Source of the DNA: Legionella sp. PATHC032
Lineage (GTDB): Bacteria > Pseudomonadota > Gammaproteobacteria > Legionellales > Legionellaceae
Length of the DNA stretch: 64,000 bases
Assembly: GCF_026191185.1 (NCBI RefSeq)
Contig: NZ_JAPHOV010000001.1
Location: 3,134,501 to 3,198,500, forward strand
Reading direction: 5' to 3'
Part shown: positions 19,743 through 29,759 of the stretch, one piece after another
Layout: each line of letters begins with the position of its first letter
Numbering within the stretch: the first letter of the stretch is position 1
The notes under the pieces: model-generated
What the model was told of the DNA's origin: nothing
The model's database searches: none
Seen by the model: only the letters and a program-made list of their open reading frames with translations
Position numbers and translations under genes: made by a program

Positions 19743-21569
19743 ATGATTGAAAAAATTCGCAATATTGCCATTATTGCTCACGTTGACCATGGCAAAACTA
19801 CTCTTGTTGACAAGCTCTTGCAACAAACTGGAACGCTAAATGAGAGAGCTCCAAAAGTTGAACGCGTGATGGACTCCAATGCGCTTGAAAAAGAGCGCGG
19901 CATTACGATCTTAGCCAAAAACACTTGTGTGTACTGGAAAGGTTATCAAATTAATATTGTAGATACCCCAGGACATGCGGATTTTGGCGGTGAAGTAGAG
20001 CGTATTCTTTCTATGGTCGACAGCGTTTTGTTACTGGTCGATGCAGTTGACGGTCCCATGCCACAAACCCGCTTCGTCACCCAGAAAGCATTTGCCCGTG
20101 GCTTAAACCCCATTGTCGTTATTAATAAAATTGACCGTCCAGGAGCAAGACCTGATTGGGTGATGGATCAAGTGTTTGACTTGTTTGATAACTTAGGCGC
20201 CAATGATACCCAACTGGACTTTCCTGTAGTTTATACCTCCGCTTTAAATGGCTATGCCAAACTTAATTTGGAAGACAATACTACGGACATGACTGCCTTA
20301 CTGCAAACGATCATAGACAAAGTCACACCACCTTGTGTCGATGCGAATGGTCCGTTTCAAATGCAAATCAGTTCTCTCGATTATTCTTCTTACGTTGGCA
20401 CCATAGGCATTGGACGTATTACTCGAGGGCAAATTAAGGCAAAATCTTCGGTAAAAATTATTGATAAAGACGGTAATATGCGCAGCGGGCGACTCCTCCA
20501 GCTACTAGGATTCAAAGGACTGGAACGGGTTGAAGTAGAGGAGGCCAGCGCCGGTGATATTATTGCGATAACCGGAATTGAGAACCTGAATATATCCGAC
20601 ACGATTTGTGATCCCAATCAGGTAGAGGCATTACCAGCGCTTTTAGTAGATGAACCTACAATCAGTATGACTTTTCAGGTTAATGACTCGCCACTGGCCG
20701 GTCAAGAAGGTAAATACGTCACATCAAGAAAAATCCGTGAACGCTTAAATACAGAATTACTGCATAATGTGGCGCTTCGCGTAGAAGACAGCGATGACCC
20801 CGATAAATTCAGAGTTTCTGGTCGTGGGGAATTACACTTGTCGATTCTCATTGAAACGATGCGACGTGAAGGCTATGAATTGGCAATAAGCAAACCGGAA
20901 GTGATTATTCGCGAAGTCAATGGCGAACAACAGGAACCTTATGAGCACCTAACCGTTGATGTTGAGGAAAACCATCAAGGGACCATTATGGAAAAATTAG
21001 GCGAACGCCGAGGGGAAATGCAAAATATGGTTCCTGATGGCAAAGGCCGAGTACGCCTGGATTACATCATACCTACCCGGGGATTAATCGGTTTTCATAA
21101 TGAATTTTTATCCTGCACTTCAGGTACTGGATTAATGTATCATGTCTTTGATCACTATGGCCCGTTGATTAAAGGGCGCATCGGAAAGCGTATCAATGGC
21201 GTCATGATAGCTAATTGCCCTGGAACTGCCCGGGCTTTTGCCTTGTTCAACTTGCAAGAACGTGGAAGACTATTTTTAGAGCCTCAATCGGTCTGCTATG
21301 AAGGAATGATTGTAGGTATTCATGCCAGAGATAACGACCTGGTTGTTAATGTCACCAAAGAAAAGCAATTAACCAACATCAGGGCTTCAGGTTCGGATGA
21401 AAATATTATCCTGACCCCTCCAGTCAAATTATCTCTTGAGCAAGCGCTTGAATTTATAGATGATGATGAGTTAGTTGAGGTTACCCCGTTATCTATCCGT
21501 TTACGTAAAAAATTTCTCAAGGAACACGATAGAAAAAAAGCTTCTCGTACTGCCACCAATGAAGAATAA
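19743..21569 (+). CDS. typA: ribosome-associated GTPase TypA/BipA
   Basis: TypA (BipA) is a translational GTPase related to EF-G that binds ribosomes and supports growth under stress and cold. The 608-residue length matches the family. The G domain shows [10 protein letters not shown] (G1), ITI in the switch I region, [11 protein letters not shown] (G3) and NKIDRPGA (G4). Domains III and V and the C-terminal TypA-specific domain follow. AAAGG precedes the ATG. nadK starts 8 bases after its stop and recN follows it closely, so the three are probably one operon. Confidence 0.97.
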   Translation: MIEKIRNIAIIAHVDHGKTTLVDKLLQQTGTLNERAPKVERVMDSNALEKERGITILAKNTCVYWKGYQINIVDTPGHADFGGEVERILSMVDSVLLLVDAVDGPMPQTRFVTQKAFARGLNPIVVINKIDRPGARPDWVMDQVFDLFDNLGANDTQLDFPVVYTSALNGYAKLNLEDNTTDMTALLQTIIDKVTPPCVDANGPFQMQISSLDYSSYVGTIGIGRITRGQIKAKSSVKIIDKDGNMRSGRLLQLLGFKGLERVEVEEASAGDIIAITGIENLNISDTICDPNQVEALPALLVDEPTISMTFQVNDSPLAGQEGKYVTSRKIRERLNTELLHNVALRVEDSDDPDKFRVSGRGELHLSILIETMRREGYELAISKPEVIIREVNGEQQEPYEHLTVDVEENHQGTIMEKLGERRGEMQNMVPDGKGRVRLDYIIPTRGLIGFHNEFLSCTSGTGLMYHVFDHYGPLIKGRIGKRINGVMIANCPGTARAFALFNLQERGRLFLEPQSVCYEGMIVGIHARDNDLVVNVTKEKQLTNIRASGSDENIILTPPVKLSLEQALEFIDDDELVEVTPLSIRLRKKFLKEHDRKKASRTATNEE

Positions 21570-21577
21570 TAAATATT

Positions 21578-22465
21578 ATGAAACAAAAATTTAAACGAGC
21601 CATCTTGTATGCCCGCCAACACAGAGCCAATCAGGAAGTGAATGAAAGTTTGCATCGACTGGTTGACTTTTTAGGCACGCAAGACATAGAAATCTTTCAG
21701 GACACAGATACTGCGGCCAGTTTTGAATTAGAGGTTCCTGTTTTGCCTAGAGAAAAGATGGGGGCAAAACACGACTTGATCATTGTCGTGGGTGGTGATG
21801 GCAGTTTACTTTCTGCCTCACGCATGGCGATAAAAGTTAATGCACCGGTCATCGGGATTAACAGGGGGAGGTTAGGTTTTTTAACGGATATTTTACCCCA
21901 GGACATCGAATCCCATTTAGGTCCTGTGCTTAATGGACAATATAATGAAGAAGAACGTTTTTTATTGCATACTAAAATCTATGACAAGGAAAACAGTTAT
22001 TTTGAAGGTGATGCACTCAATGATGTCGTATTAGGCAGAGGAAGTGAAACGCATTTGATAGAATTTGATGTTTACATCAATCAACAGCTGGTTAGCCACT
22101 ACCGTTCGGATGGAATGATTTTATCCACTCCAACTGGCTCAACTGCCTACGCCTTGTCTGCAGGAGGACCGATAATGCATCCTCAACTCAATGCTATCGT
22201 CTTGGTGCCTATGTTTTCACACAGCCTAAGTTCTCGCCCCCTCGTCATCGATGGGGAAGCAGAAATTGAATTGTATATCAGCAAATCAAATGAAACCGAT
22301 TTACGTATCAGTTGTGATGGACACGAATCCCGTATAGTGAAGCCGGGACAAAAAGTAGCAGTCAAAAAAAATGGTAACCGATTGCGTTTGTTACACCCTC
22401 TTGATTATCATTATTATGATACATTACGAAGCAAGCTTGGTTGGGAATCAAAGCATCAGGGATAA
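21578..22465 (+). CDS. nadK: NAD kinase
   Basis: ATP-NAD kinase makes NADP from NAD in the cytoplasm. The diagnostic GGDGS motif lies near residue 72, and the second family block [15 protein letters not shown] follows near residue 180. At 295 residues it has the usual length. It sits 8 bases after typA and 3 bases before recN, which suggests co-transcription. The nadK-recN pairing is common in gamma-proteobacteria. Confidence 0.97.
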   Translation: MKQKFKRAILYARQHRANQEVNESLHRLVDFLGTQDIEIFQDTDTAASFELEVPVLPREKMGAKHDLIIVVGGDGSLLSASRMAIKVNAPVIGINRGRLGFLTDILPQDIESHLGPVLNGQYNEEERFLLHTKIYDKENSYFEGDALNDVVLGRGSETHLIEFDVYINQQLVSHYRSDGMILSTPTGSTAYALSAGGPIMHPQLNAIVLVPMFSHSLSSRPLVIDGEAEIELYISKSNETDLRISCDGHESRIVKPGQKVAVKKNGNRLRLLHPLDYHYYDTLRSKLGWESKHQG

Positions 22466-22468
22466 AAC

Positions 22469-24136
22469 ATGCTCACAACATTGCGCATTGAACATTTTGC
22501 TATTGTTAAACAACTGGAACTGGATTTTGCACAAGGCATGACTACCTTTACAGGGGAAACAGGCGCTGGCAAGTCAATCATGATTGACGCATTACTGCTG
22601 GCCCTGGGTGAAAAAGCAGATACTTCCGTAGTTCGCCCCGGCGAAGAAAAATGTGATATCACCGCTGGATTTTGTTTCGATGAATCATCAGAACCCGCTC
22701 AATGGTTAGCCGAGCATGATATTGCTTGCCATGATGGTGAAATCTATCTAAGGCGTATTATTTATGCAGAAGGCCGCTCCAAATCTTATATTAATGGCCA
22801 ACCTTTCCCTTTACAAAAAATAAAGGAGTTAAGTGAAAAACTGGTGCATATCCATGGGCAACACCAGCATCAAACACTCATGCAACATGCGACACATAGA
22901 CAACAACTTGATCGCTATGCCAATAACCACCTCTTGTTAAATGAAGTCAATACACTCTATAAACAACATCAACAACTAGTACAAGAAATCAAGGTATTAC
23001 AAAGTCAGGAGCAACAAGCTGACCGAATTAAATTATTGCAATTTCAAATTGATGAATTACAAACGCTGGGCATCCGGGAAGGTGAAGTTGAAGCCTTACA
23101 TCAAGAGCATCAAATATTGCATCATGCCAAAGAGTATCTACAGTTAAGTCAACAGATCAATGAGCTATTGAATAGTGATGAACAACCGAATATTTGCTCT
23201 GGTTTAAATCATATTTTTCAACTGATTCAACAACTTCCTCAAGAACAGCCGCAAATAAAAAATGCCGCCGAGTTAATTAATTCAGCCTTGATTCAATGTG
23301 AAGAAGCCATCACTGAAATGCAACAATTCGCAGATAAAATTCAGCTGGATCCGGAAAGATTACAAGAGGTGGAAACCCGAATAAGTTCTATTCATCAATT
23401 GGCACGGAAATACCATCTTGATAGCAAATCGCTTCAGGAGCATGAAAAAACGTTACAAAATGAATTGGAGAGTTTGCAAAATGTAGAAAGCAAATTGGCT
23501 CATCTCCATTTGCAATTGGCTCAAATCGATAAGGCTTATGAAAGTGCTGCATTAAAATTAAGAGAATCTCGCAAAATTCACGCTCAAAAACTGGCTCAAG
23601 AAATAACAAGCAGCATTCAGCAGTTAGGGATGCCTAGAGGCTGGATTGAAATTGAAATCACACCTTTAGAAAAAATGCAAGCTCATGGATTGGATAAGGT
23701 GGAATACAAGGTATGTACCAATCCGGGGATGCAACCTGATTCATTGAACAAAATTGCCTCAGGGGGGGAACTATCTCGAATCAGTCTTGCAATACAGATG
23801 ATCACAGCTCAACAAGGCTCAACACCTACCTTATTATTTGATGAGGTCGATGTGGGCATTGGCGGTTCCACTGCTGCGCTAGTTGGAAAAATGTTGCGAA
23901 AACTCGGAGAAAAATTGCAGGTTTTTTGTGTTACCCACCAGCCGCAAGTTGCTGCCTCGGCACACCATCACTTTTTAGTCACCAAACATAGTAATAACAA
24001 TCAAACTTTTACTCATATTTCATTGCTTAAAGCATCCGATAAAATTGCCGAGATCGCTCGCATGATGGGTGGGCTCACTATAACAGAACAAACACTTTCT
24101 CATGCGAAAGAGCTGATATCGCTGAGCAATGAGTGA
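22469..24136 (+). CDS. recN: DNA repair protein RecN
   Basis: RecN is an SMC-like ATPase that acts in double-strand break repair. The Walker A motif GETGAGKS lies near residue 29. A long central coiled coil rich in Gln and Leu spans about 150-390. The ABC signature SGGELSRISLA lies near residue 431, and the Walker B motif LLFDEVDVGIGG near residue 454. The 555-residue length is standard. It starts 3 bases after nadK. No LexA box was seen directly upstream, which fits the absence of a classical LexA SOS system in Legionella (from general knowledge). Confidence 0.96.
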   Translation: MLTTLRIEHFAIVKQLELDFAQGMTTFTGETGAGKSIMIDALLLALGEKADTSVVRPGEEKCDITAGFCFDESSEPAQWLAEHDIACHDGEIYLRRIIYAEGRSKSYINGQPFPLQKIKELSEKLVHIHGQHQHQTLMQHATHRQQLDRYANNHLLLNEVNTLYKQHQQLVQEIKVLQSQEQQADRIKLLQFQIDELQTLGIREGEVEALHQEHQILHHAKEYLQLSQQINELLNSDEQPNICSGLNHIFQLIQQLPQEQPQIKNAAELINSALIQCEEAITEMQQFADKIQLDPERLQEVETRISSIHQLARKYHLDSKSLQEHEKTLQNELESLQNVESKLAHLHLQLAQIDKAYESAALKLRESRKIHAQKLAQEITSSIQQLGMPRGWIEIEITPLEKMQAHGLDKVEYKVCTNPGMQPDSLNKIASGGELSRISLAIQMITAQQGSTPTLLFDEVDVGIGGSTAALVGKMLRKLGEKLQVFCVTHQPQVAASAHHHFLVTKHSNNNQTFTHISLLKASDKIAEIARMMGGLTITEQTLSHAKELISLSNE

Positions 24137-24302
24137 ACACGTCGATCATTTTCGGGTGAAATTTTACCAATCTATTGATTTAATTTCCTATTTTTTATAC
24201 AAAATCTAAATTAATTCAAAAAATTAAAAAAAAATTAATAAAAAAACAGCACAATTAATAAAATAATGCTACAATGGATGCGTAACAATTTAGGAAATTA
24301 AC

Positions 24303-24509
24303 ATGTCAGAAAAAATTCGTGGTACAGTCAAGTGGTTTAATGAGTCCAAAGGTTTCGGTTTTTTAGAAAGTGGCGGCAAAGATTATTTTGTGCATTTTAG
24401 TGCGATCCAAGGCAGTGGTTTTAAAACCCTGGCTGAAGGCGCTACTGTAATGTTTAAAGCTTGCAATGGTCAAAAAGGACCTCAAGCTGAGGAAGTTGAA
24501 GTAGTCTAA
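24303..24509 (+). CDS. cold-shock domain protein (CspA family)
   Basis: A 68-residue single cold-shock domain protein that binds single-stranded RNA and DNA. RNP1 reads KGFGFL and RNP2 reads DYFVHF. TAGGAA precedes the ATG. A possible -10 (TACAAT at 24270-24275) leaves a leader of only about 20-25 bases. That differs from the long leaders of cold-induced csp genes, so this copy may be constitutive. A strong terminator follows. Confidence 0.93.
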   Translation: MSEKIRGTVKWFNESKGFGFLESGGKDYFVHFSAIQGSGFKTLAEGATVMFKACNGQKGPQAEEVEVV

Positions 24510-24521
24510 TTTTTTTATATT

Positions 24522-24573
24522 AGCCCTGTTTTTTTAAGTATAATTTAATCCTTAGAAAAGCAGGGCTTTTTTT
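24522..24573 (+). terminator. Rho-independent terminator of the cold-shock gene
   Basis: AGCCCTG and CAGGGCT pair across an AT-rich loop and run directly into TTTTTTT. It lies 12 bases after the csp stop. Confidence 0.85.
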
Positions 24574-24575
24574 AT

Positions 24576-24821
24576 CTAAAACATTCTTAAAATTTCTGTG
24601 CTGCACTTAAAAAAACTCTGCTCAAGCAATTGCTTTGTCAAATATTGGTTAAAGTCAGCCCAATTATATGATAAAGTTTGTGCCATCATTCAATTCAATA
24701 GCGCTCAAATTATTATTGGCAAATACCTGTGCCGATAATAGCTGTTACCAGCATTCTGTTTTTCAATAGAGGCAGCATAGTAGATAAGTATCAATCCCCC
24801 ATCGTTTCTGGTAGACTGCAT
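24576..24821 (-). pseudogene. possible gene remnant between csp and ceg34
   Basis: On the minus strand one frame runs for 82 codons from an ATG at 24821 to a TAG at 24576. It is interrupted by two TGA codons, after codons 38 and 43. The pieces read like protein (IYYAASIEKQNAG, then YNWADFNQYLTKQLLEQSFF), but I recognise no family. It may be a decayed gene or chance. The 338-base gap holds nothing else apart from the csp terminator. Confidence 0.25.
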
Positions 24822-24847
24822 AAAGACGCTTGGTCATATTTTGTCTA

Positions 24848-26581
24848 TCATAAATTGTTTCTGTAAAAACTGGTATGGTTCTCATCAAACTCTTGTCCAA
24901 CTTCTTCTTGAACCAATTCTGTTGTTATTCTTACCTTATTAGAGTTATCCATGTCAGTTTGATTGGTGATGGTTTTCTCATGATTATCATCTTTTTTTGC
25001 CCACAACTTTGCTGGATTTTCTCGTAATATTTCAGAAGGTGACTTAACTTTCATATCATGAAACACAGTAGAATATGAGTTATTTTTGCTATCAATCAGA
25101 TCTATTTTCAAATCCTCAGATTTTGATTGTTTTTGTTCCTTTTTTTTCAGTCTTGAAACGGAGTCATATGTAAACATACTTGATAGGATATCCCTTAAAA
25201 ATTTACCAATTCCTTCTTTTATGAATTCTCCTAAGACACTTAAATATGAACCAATTTTTGAGAGTATACTCTCAAAAAAGTAAGATTCTGTTTGTCTTGT
25301 TGTTGAAGACTTGTTCTCTTGTTTTTCCTTCTCTTGCTGACGTTCTTTTCTTGTTTTTTTAATTTGAGAGGGTTGAAGCAATGCGTCTTGATTTTTCGGA
25401 TTGATTTGTTTTAGCTCAATTATTAGGTTTTTCTTTTTATTGTAAGCATCGCCTGCTTTGTCAAGGTATCTAAATATATTAAGATTCATCTCTTGTTCAG
25501 CTTCTGTTCTTAGATAAAAGAAATGAGCCTCGGGCAATCCTTTAGCACCAACTTCGGGATGGAATTGTGTGGTTATAATCGGAACACCAAACTCTGATTC
25601 TGCTGCTTCAATGGATTCATTATCACTTGCAGTACCTGTATGTTGAAAGCCCGCTGCTAATTTGGAAACAATTTGCTCATGCGCGCCAAAAAACTCCGTT
25701 TCATAATGAGGGGAAGTAAGAGAATGAGAATCTTCTAATCCATTTAAACTCGTTTTTATATTTTGTAGTTCTGTTTTTAATTGATGATACTCGCCTATTT
25801 CTTCTACTAATTCTCTTAAATCAAATAACTCTTCTTCTATATTTAATCCAGTCAACTTTAATAAAAGCTGCACTTCAGATTTATCTAATTCTTCTAATTT
25901 TCCTAATGCATCTAATTTACCTGCTTCCTGTACTAGGTTTAATTTTTCCAATGCACGTATTTTTTCTGATAATCTATTATATTGGTTCATTCTTTCATTA
26001 AATGCTTTTCTGGCTGTATCCATTTCTTTCTGGACTTGTTTTCCACCAATAATTTGAGCTATTAATGAACTCTTATGCAGTTTGATTGCATCATAATTCA
26101 TGACTTTTTGTATATTTAATTTGTCAGAATTTAAATCGCATATTTCTCCACCGCCATATACTGCAATGACTTGATGTCCACCACAAACACCTAGAATAGG
26201 TATACCTTTTTCTGTCGCTACATGCACTAATGCCAATTCAGCAATTGTTCTGGAAAAATCATAATTTTGATCGGGATCTCTTGCTTGATTAAAAAGCTCA
26301 GGATCAATCATTGAATTATTACCAGATAATGCTAACACATCAACATTTTTAAGTAATTCCATTGCTTTTGCTTTGGCGTGTGCAAATAATCTTTGTCGGC
26401 CTTCTTTAGTGGAATACAACTTATCAAATGCTTCTTTAGGTATGTCTTCCATCATTTTTCTGTAGTCGCCGTCAATAACTTCGGAACCGACATGTCTAAA
26501 TGATTCTTTCAACGAAAGAACACTGCTTCCACCAACTTCAGGACTATAGGTAACAATTACTCTTGCCATGATCATAAGCAT
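24848..26581 (-). CDS. ceg34: Ceg34-like Dot/Icm effector with a peptidase C26/GATase1-like domain
   Basis: A 577-residue protein recalled as Ceg34 (lpg2826). Its first 350 residues form a class I glutamine amidotransferase-like domain of the gamma-glutamyl hydrolase (peptidase C26) type. The nucleophile elbow GVCGGHQ places Cys at residue 133, and QFHPEVG supplies His341 and Glu343, so the triad is complete. About 110 residues of predicted coiled coil (181-288) are inserted between HKSSLIAQIIGG and FFGAHEQIVSKL. The C-terminal 200 residues are Lys/Glu-rich with one amphipathic segment near 440-465. The promoter has PmrA geometry. Three in-frame ATGs (26581, 26575, 26569) are possible starts. 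Effector status is from memory, and the substrate is unknown. Confidence 0.8.
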   Translation of the reverse strand: MLMIMARVIVTYSPEVGGSSVLSLKESFRHVGSEVIDGDYRKMMEDIPKEAFDKLYSTKEGRQRLFAHAKAKAMELLKNVDVLALSGNNSMIDPELFNQARDPDQNYDFSRTIAELALVHVATEKGIPILGVCGGHQVIAVYGGGEICDLNSDKLNIQKVMNYDAIKLHKSSLIAQIIGGKQVQKEMDTARKAFNERMNQYNRLSEKIRALEKLNLVQEAGKLDALGKLEELDKSEVQLLLKLTGLNIEEELFDLRELVEEIGEYHQLKTELQNIKTSLNGLEDSHSLTSPHYETEFFGAHEQIVSKLAAGFQHTGTASDNESIEAAESEFGVPIITTQFHPEVGAKGLPEAHFFYLRTEAEQEMNLNIFRYLDKAGDAYNKKKNLIIELKQINPKNQDALLQPSQIKKTRKERQQEKEKQENKSSTTRQTESYFFESILSKIGSYLSVLGEFIKEGIGKFLRDILSSMFTYDSVSRLKKKEQKQSKSEDLKIDLIDSKNNSYSTVFHDMKVKSPSEILRENPAKLWAKKDDNHEKTITNQTDMDNSNKVRITTELVQEEVGQEFDENHTSFYRNNL

Positions 26582-26600
26582 ATTTGAATGAGCAGATGAT

Positions 26601-26633
26601 ATTATAAATGATCATTATTAAGGGATCCTTATT
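26601..26633 (-). promoter_or_regulatory. PmrA-type site and -10 element of ceg34
   Basis: On the minus strand a good half-site CTTAATAAT (26622-26614) is preceded 11 bases earlier by a weak one (AATAAGGAT). It is followed after 7 bases by a perfect TATAAT (26606-26601). The geometry is the same as upstream of the 8148 gene. Confidence 0.6.
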
Positions 26634-26824
26634 TGTTGGCTAGGTTTTGAGCAATTTAAACATTCTAATTTATTGGATTGCCCTGTTTATTTAATAGTTT
26701 TTTGAGATCAGTGAACGGGGATTGCTAATTGTATTTAGGAGGTTTATTAGAATAACGTGAATTCGATATAACCGTCTAAAAAACGAACTTAAAGGGGTTA
26801 ACCTATAGAAAGACTAGACCATTT

Positions 26825-27260
26825 GTGATCTTATTTGTTTTTTCGAATAACAGAAATAAGAGTCAAGCGGCTGGATTGGATAAATTAATAGAATTATTCT
26901 CAATGCATCGAACTGCTAATCAGATTGTTGATAAATTAAGACCTTCTTTTAACCATTTCCCTTCTATGGACCCTTATGTCTGGAGTTGGGATACAGGCTT
27001 ACCAGGGAGTTGATGGTGCGGGTAGTAACCCTGAATTGACTCTGGCTATTTCTAAACCAGGCAATATCAGGCAATTATTTGATGAAATTGAAAAATTAAA
27101 ACGTGTACTGGACAAGAGCAAATTATTTCCAGCAGTAAGTGATGATCTTCGTATTGATACCATGAGATACAATATAGACCTTGATTATAACCAACTGGCA
27201 AAACTTGGACTGATAGCAAGTCAGGTGGCAAAGAATAAGGTTTTATTTAAAATGCAATAA
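26825..27260 (+). pseudogene. frameshifted remnant of an unknown gene (about 145 codons)
   Basis: Two overlapping frames read as one interrupted protein. The first runs from a GTG at 26825 to a TGA at 27013 (62 codons). The second is open through 26976-27260 (94 codons). Joining them near 26995 gives a continuous reading in which YVWSWDT passes into AYQGVDGAGSNPEL and then LTLAISKPGN. A one-base indel in that region would explain it. The product has no recognised family. It lies between two accessory genes, upstream of the CtlX-like gene on the same strand. Confidence 0.5.
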
Positions 27261-27325
27261 TTGGATATGGATTTTTGCAAACACTCTCAGTATTCTAGGC
27301 AACATGATTTCCTGCTGGCTTATTT

Positions 27326-28237
27326 ATGACTTGTAAAGGATCTACGGTATTAATGGTTCCACCGGAAGGATTTTGCTTTAATTATGAAACATCAACCAGC
27401 AACTCTTTCCAATCATTCATGTCTATCAAAGACATAAGCACTAAGGCGCTAGCAGAATTTACTGCTATGGTGTTACAACTGGAAAAAGAAGAGATAAACG
27501 TATTAACCCTCTCGCAAAGACAGGATTTACCGGATGCCGTCTTTCCCAATAACTGGTTTTCAACACATATCGATACAAGAGGGAATAATATCCTGATTAT
27601 TTATCCATTATTAGCTAAAAACAGGCAAGCAGAAGTCAATATCAAAGGATTAATTGCAGTACTGAACCAAGCTCAATTTGAAGTTAATGAAATAATTGAC
27701 TTAAGAAATGATAAGAATGAAATCCTTGAAGGAACTGGCAGCCTGGTTTTAGATAGAGAAAACCACCGTCTTTATGCGTCTTTATCCCCGAGAACTTCTC
27801 TGAATCTGGTAAACAAAGTCGCGGATATCCTGGGATACACTCCTATTGTATTTAATAGTGTCGATAGGCAGAACAAACCCATCTATCATACCAATGTCAT
27901 AATGAGTCTAGGCAAATGCTACGCGATTATTTGCTTAGACTCTATTAATGATGTGCGACAAAAAGCAATACTCTCAGAAAGTTTCAAAAAAACAGGCAAA
28001 ACAATGATTGATATTAGTTGGAATCAAGTACAGCATATGTGTGGTAATGTTTTGGAACTTTATAACAAGAAAGGTGAGAGTCTTTTAATTTTGTCCGAGC
28101 AAGCTAAACGACACTTTACTCATGAGCAGCTAAGAATCATCCAACAATACTCCAGATTAATATCAACGGATATCCCTACAATAGAGGCCATCGGAGGTGG
28201 AAGCGCACGATGCATGATGGCTGAAATTTTTTATTAA
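27326..28237 (+). CDS. CtlX-like amidinotransferase/arginine deiminase-fold hydrolase
   Basis: A 303-residue guanidine-modifying enzyme of the pentein fold, closest in motif pattern to the CtlX group (citrulline or arginine-related hydrolases). The acidic block PDAVFPNNWF (Asp70), EGTGSL (Glu135), YHTNV (His188) and the C-terminal nucleophile in GGGSARCM (Cys296) are all present. The fold and catalysis are therefore well supported. The substrate could be citrulline, arginine or a methylated arginine, and sequence does not decide. No strong ribosome site precedes the ATG. Its place in an effector-rich block is notable. No secretion signal is evident. Confidence 0.8.
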   Translation: MTCKGSTVLMVPPEGFCFNYETSTSNSFQSFMSIKDISTKALAEFTAMVLQLEKEEINVLTLSQRQDLPDAVFPNNWFSTHIDTRGNNILIIYPLLAKNRQAEVNIKGLIAVLNQAQFEVNEIIDLRNDKNEILEGTGSLVLDRENHRLYASLSPRTSLNLVNKVADILGYTPIVFNSVDRQNKPIYHTNVIMSLGKCYAIICLDSINDVRQKAILSESFKKTGKTMIDISWNQVQHMCGNVLELYNKKGESLLILSEQAKRHFTHEQLRIIQQYSRLISTDIPTIEAIGGGSARCMMAEIFY

Positions 28238-28444
28238 AAGTTCAAAAAATTTTGCTACCAGTTTAATTTCCTTTCAGATATTCTCTAGAACTGGACTTAC
28301 GGAAAGCCCCAAGGTCAAGGCAAAAAAGTTTATAAGGAGAGAGTTTAGATAAACTAAATAATCGAATTAAAAACTTTTTTAACAAAGAGATAGGGTGTTT
28401 ACATAAGTCCTGTAGAAAACTAATCATTCAGGCAGGGAATCATC

Positions 28445-29701
28445 ATGAAAATTAGTGAATTAAAAAAAATGGTTACGGAATTAAATAAAGAGGTTTCAGG
28501 GAAGGCTTCTTGCGCAAACATAATTAACCTAGCTGGCAATTTATCAGAAATCATTGAGTATTTTGAGCAGGACGAACATGTTAGCCCAGAGCTTATATAC
28601 AAAATAGAACCGGTTATTTATGAATTCTGGAAGATAGTTAGTAATACATTACCTTATGAAGAATGGCAAAACAGTATTCAAGTCGCACCCTGGCTTACAT
28701 TACAACAATCATTATCTAAAGCCGGCTTACTGCCTACGGATTTTCACCATCCCATTTTGTACCAGCACTTAAAGGATCACTATGAAAGTTTGGGCCACAG
28801 TCCATTAGGAATTGACCAACTCTTGCCCTTACTTATCCGCTGCAGTCGCATGACCGGTTATGCCAATAAAGACCCACAATCTCTTGATACTTATCCTCAT
28901 TCACAATTAAATAAACAAATCGAAGCAAAAAGGCCTCAGGAACTGGCTAAGTTAAAAGATATCCTCTGCCTTTTAAGATCCAGTTTCTATCTTATTTATC
29001 ATTATTGCACCCTCGAGCAATTGGCTTTAATCCCTTACCTTGTTTATTTCCGCAATCCCACTACCGATGAAGAAAGACGATCTGAATTGGCCATTTTTAA
29101 CTGGTTAACCCAAAAACCAGCTGATTGTCTTGAGTTCTTTAAAACCAATGAAGATTATATTGATACACGATCATTGAGACAAATTAATGAATTAGAGCCA
29201 TTACGTCCTTTCATCCCAGCTGCTCGTGGTGATTTTATTAAATTAACTAATAAAGAACACTGGATATACGCTTTTATTCAAAGCAGAACAAATACGCCAA
29301 GTTCAGAGTATGATTTATTGAATGATACGGTCAATTGGCTAGACACTGATTTTACAACCGAAAAAGTTAAATCCTATCAGGCTGCTTTGGAATTTGCTCA
29401 TACCGTCAAAAAGCAAGCGAACATTTTAACCCAAAGAGAAATGAAAATAGTGCATTCTGCGCTCTATGTCTTTTGCCTGGATAAATACATAAAACATCGT
29501 AAAGAAGACCCACGTCTAAGGTGCACTCCATTTTCACTTTCGGGAGAAACAAAATGCCGGGCGGCTGAAAAAAAACAGCAGGAGATACAGGGAAAACCAG
29601 TGAAATTTGGATTTTTTGAAAACCTGGCTTTGAATGAAGGAAGACTAAAAACGCTCACCAAGACTTTTGAAATGCCACCCTGTACTTTACTAAGAAATTA
29701 A
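28445..29701 (+). CDS. hypothetical protein, probable Dot/Icm effector (lpg2828-like)
   Basis: A 418-residue soluble, mostly helical protein with no domain that I recognise. AGGGA lies 8 bases before the ATG. There is no signal peptide or clear membrane helix. By gene order it matches lpg2828, which I recall as listed among Dot/Icm substrates. It converges on sidH with 58 bases between stops. The 207-base upstream gap is AT-rich and holds one PmrA-like half-site, which I do not consider convincing. Confidence 0.7.
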   Translation: MKISELKKMVTELNKEVSGKASCANIINLAGNLSEIIEYFEQDEHVSPELIYKIEPVIYEFWKIVSNTLPYEEWQNSIQVAPWLTLQQSLSKAGLLPTDFHHPILYQHLKDHYESLGHSPLGIDQLLPLLIRCSRMTGYANKDPQSLDTYPHSQLNKQIEAKRPQELAKLKDILCLLRSSFYLIYHYCTLEQLALIPYLVYFRNPTTDEERRSELAIFNWLTQKPADCLEFFKTNEDYIDTRSLRQINELEPLRPFIPAARGDFIKLTNKEHWIYAFIQSRTNTPSSEYDLLNDTVNWLDTDFTTEKVKSYQAALEFAHTVKKQANILTQREMKIVHSALYVFCLDKYIKHRKEDPRLRCTPFSLSGETKCRAAEKKQQEIQGKPVKFGFFENLALNEGRLKTLTKTFEMPPCTLLRN

Positions 29702-29759
29702 TTTTGTTGTTTTGATTGGAATGAAAGATTATGTCTGATTAAACGAAAGCTAATTTGAA

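Noticed and set aside
28340..28385. PmrA site upstream of the lpg2828-like gene
   Set aside because: Only one half (CTAAATAAT) is acceptable. The second half is poor and no -10 box follows at the right distance.
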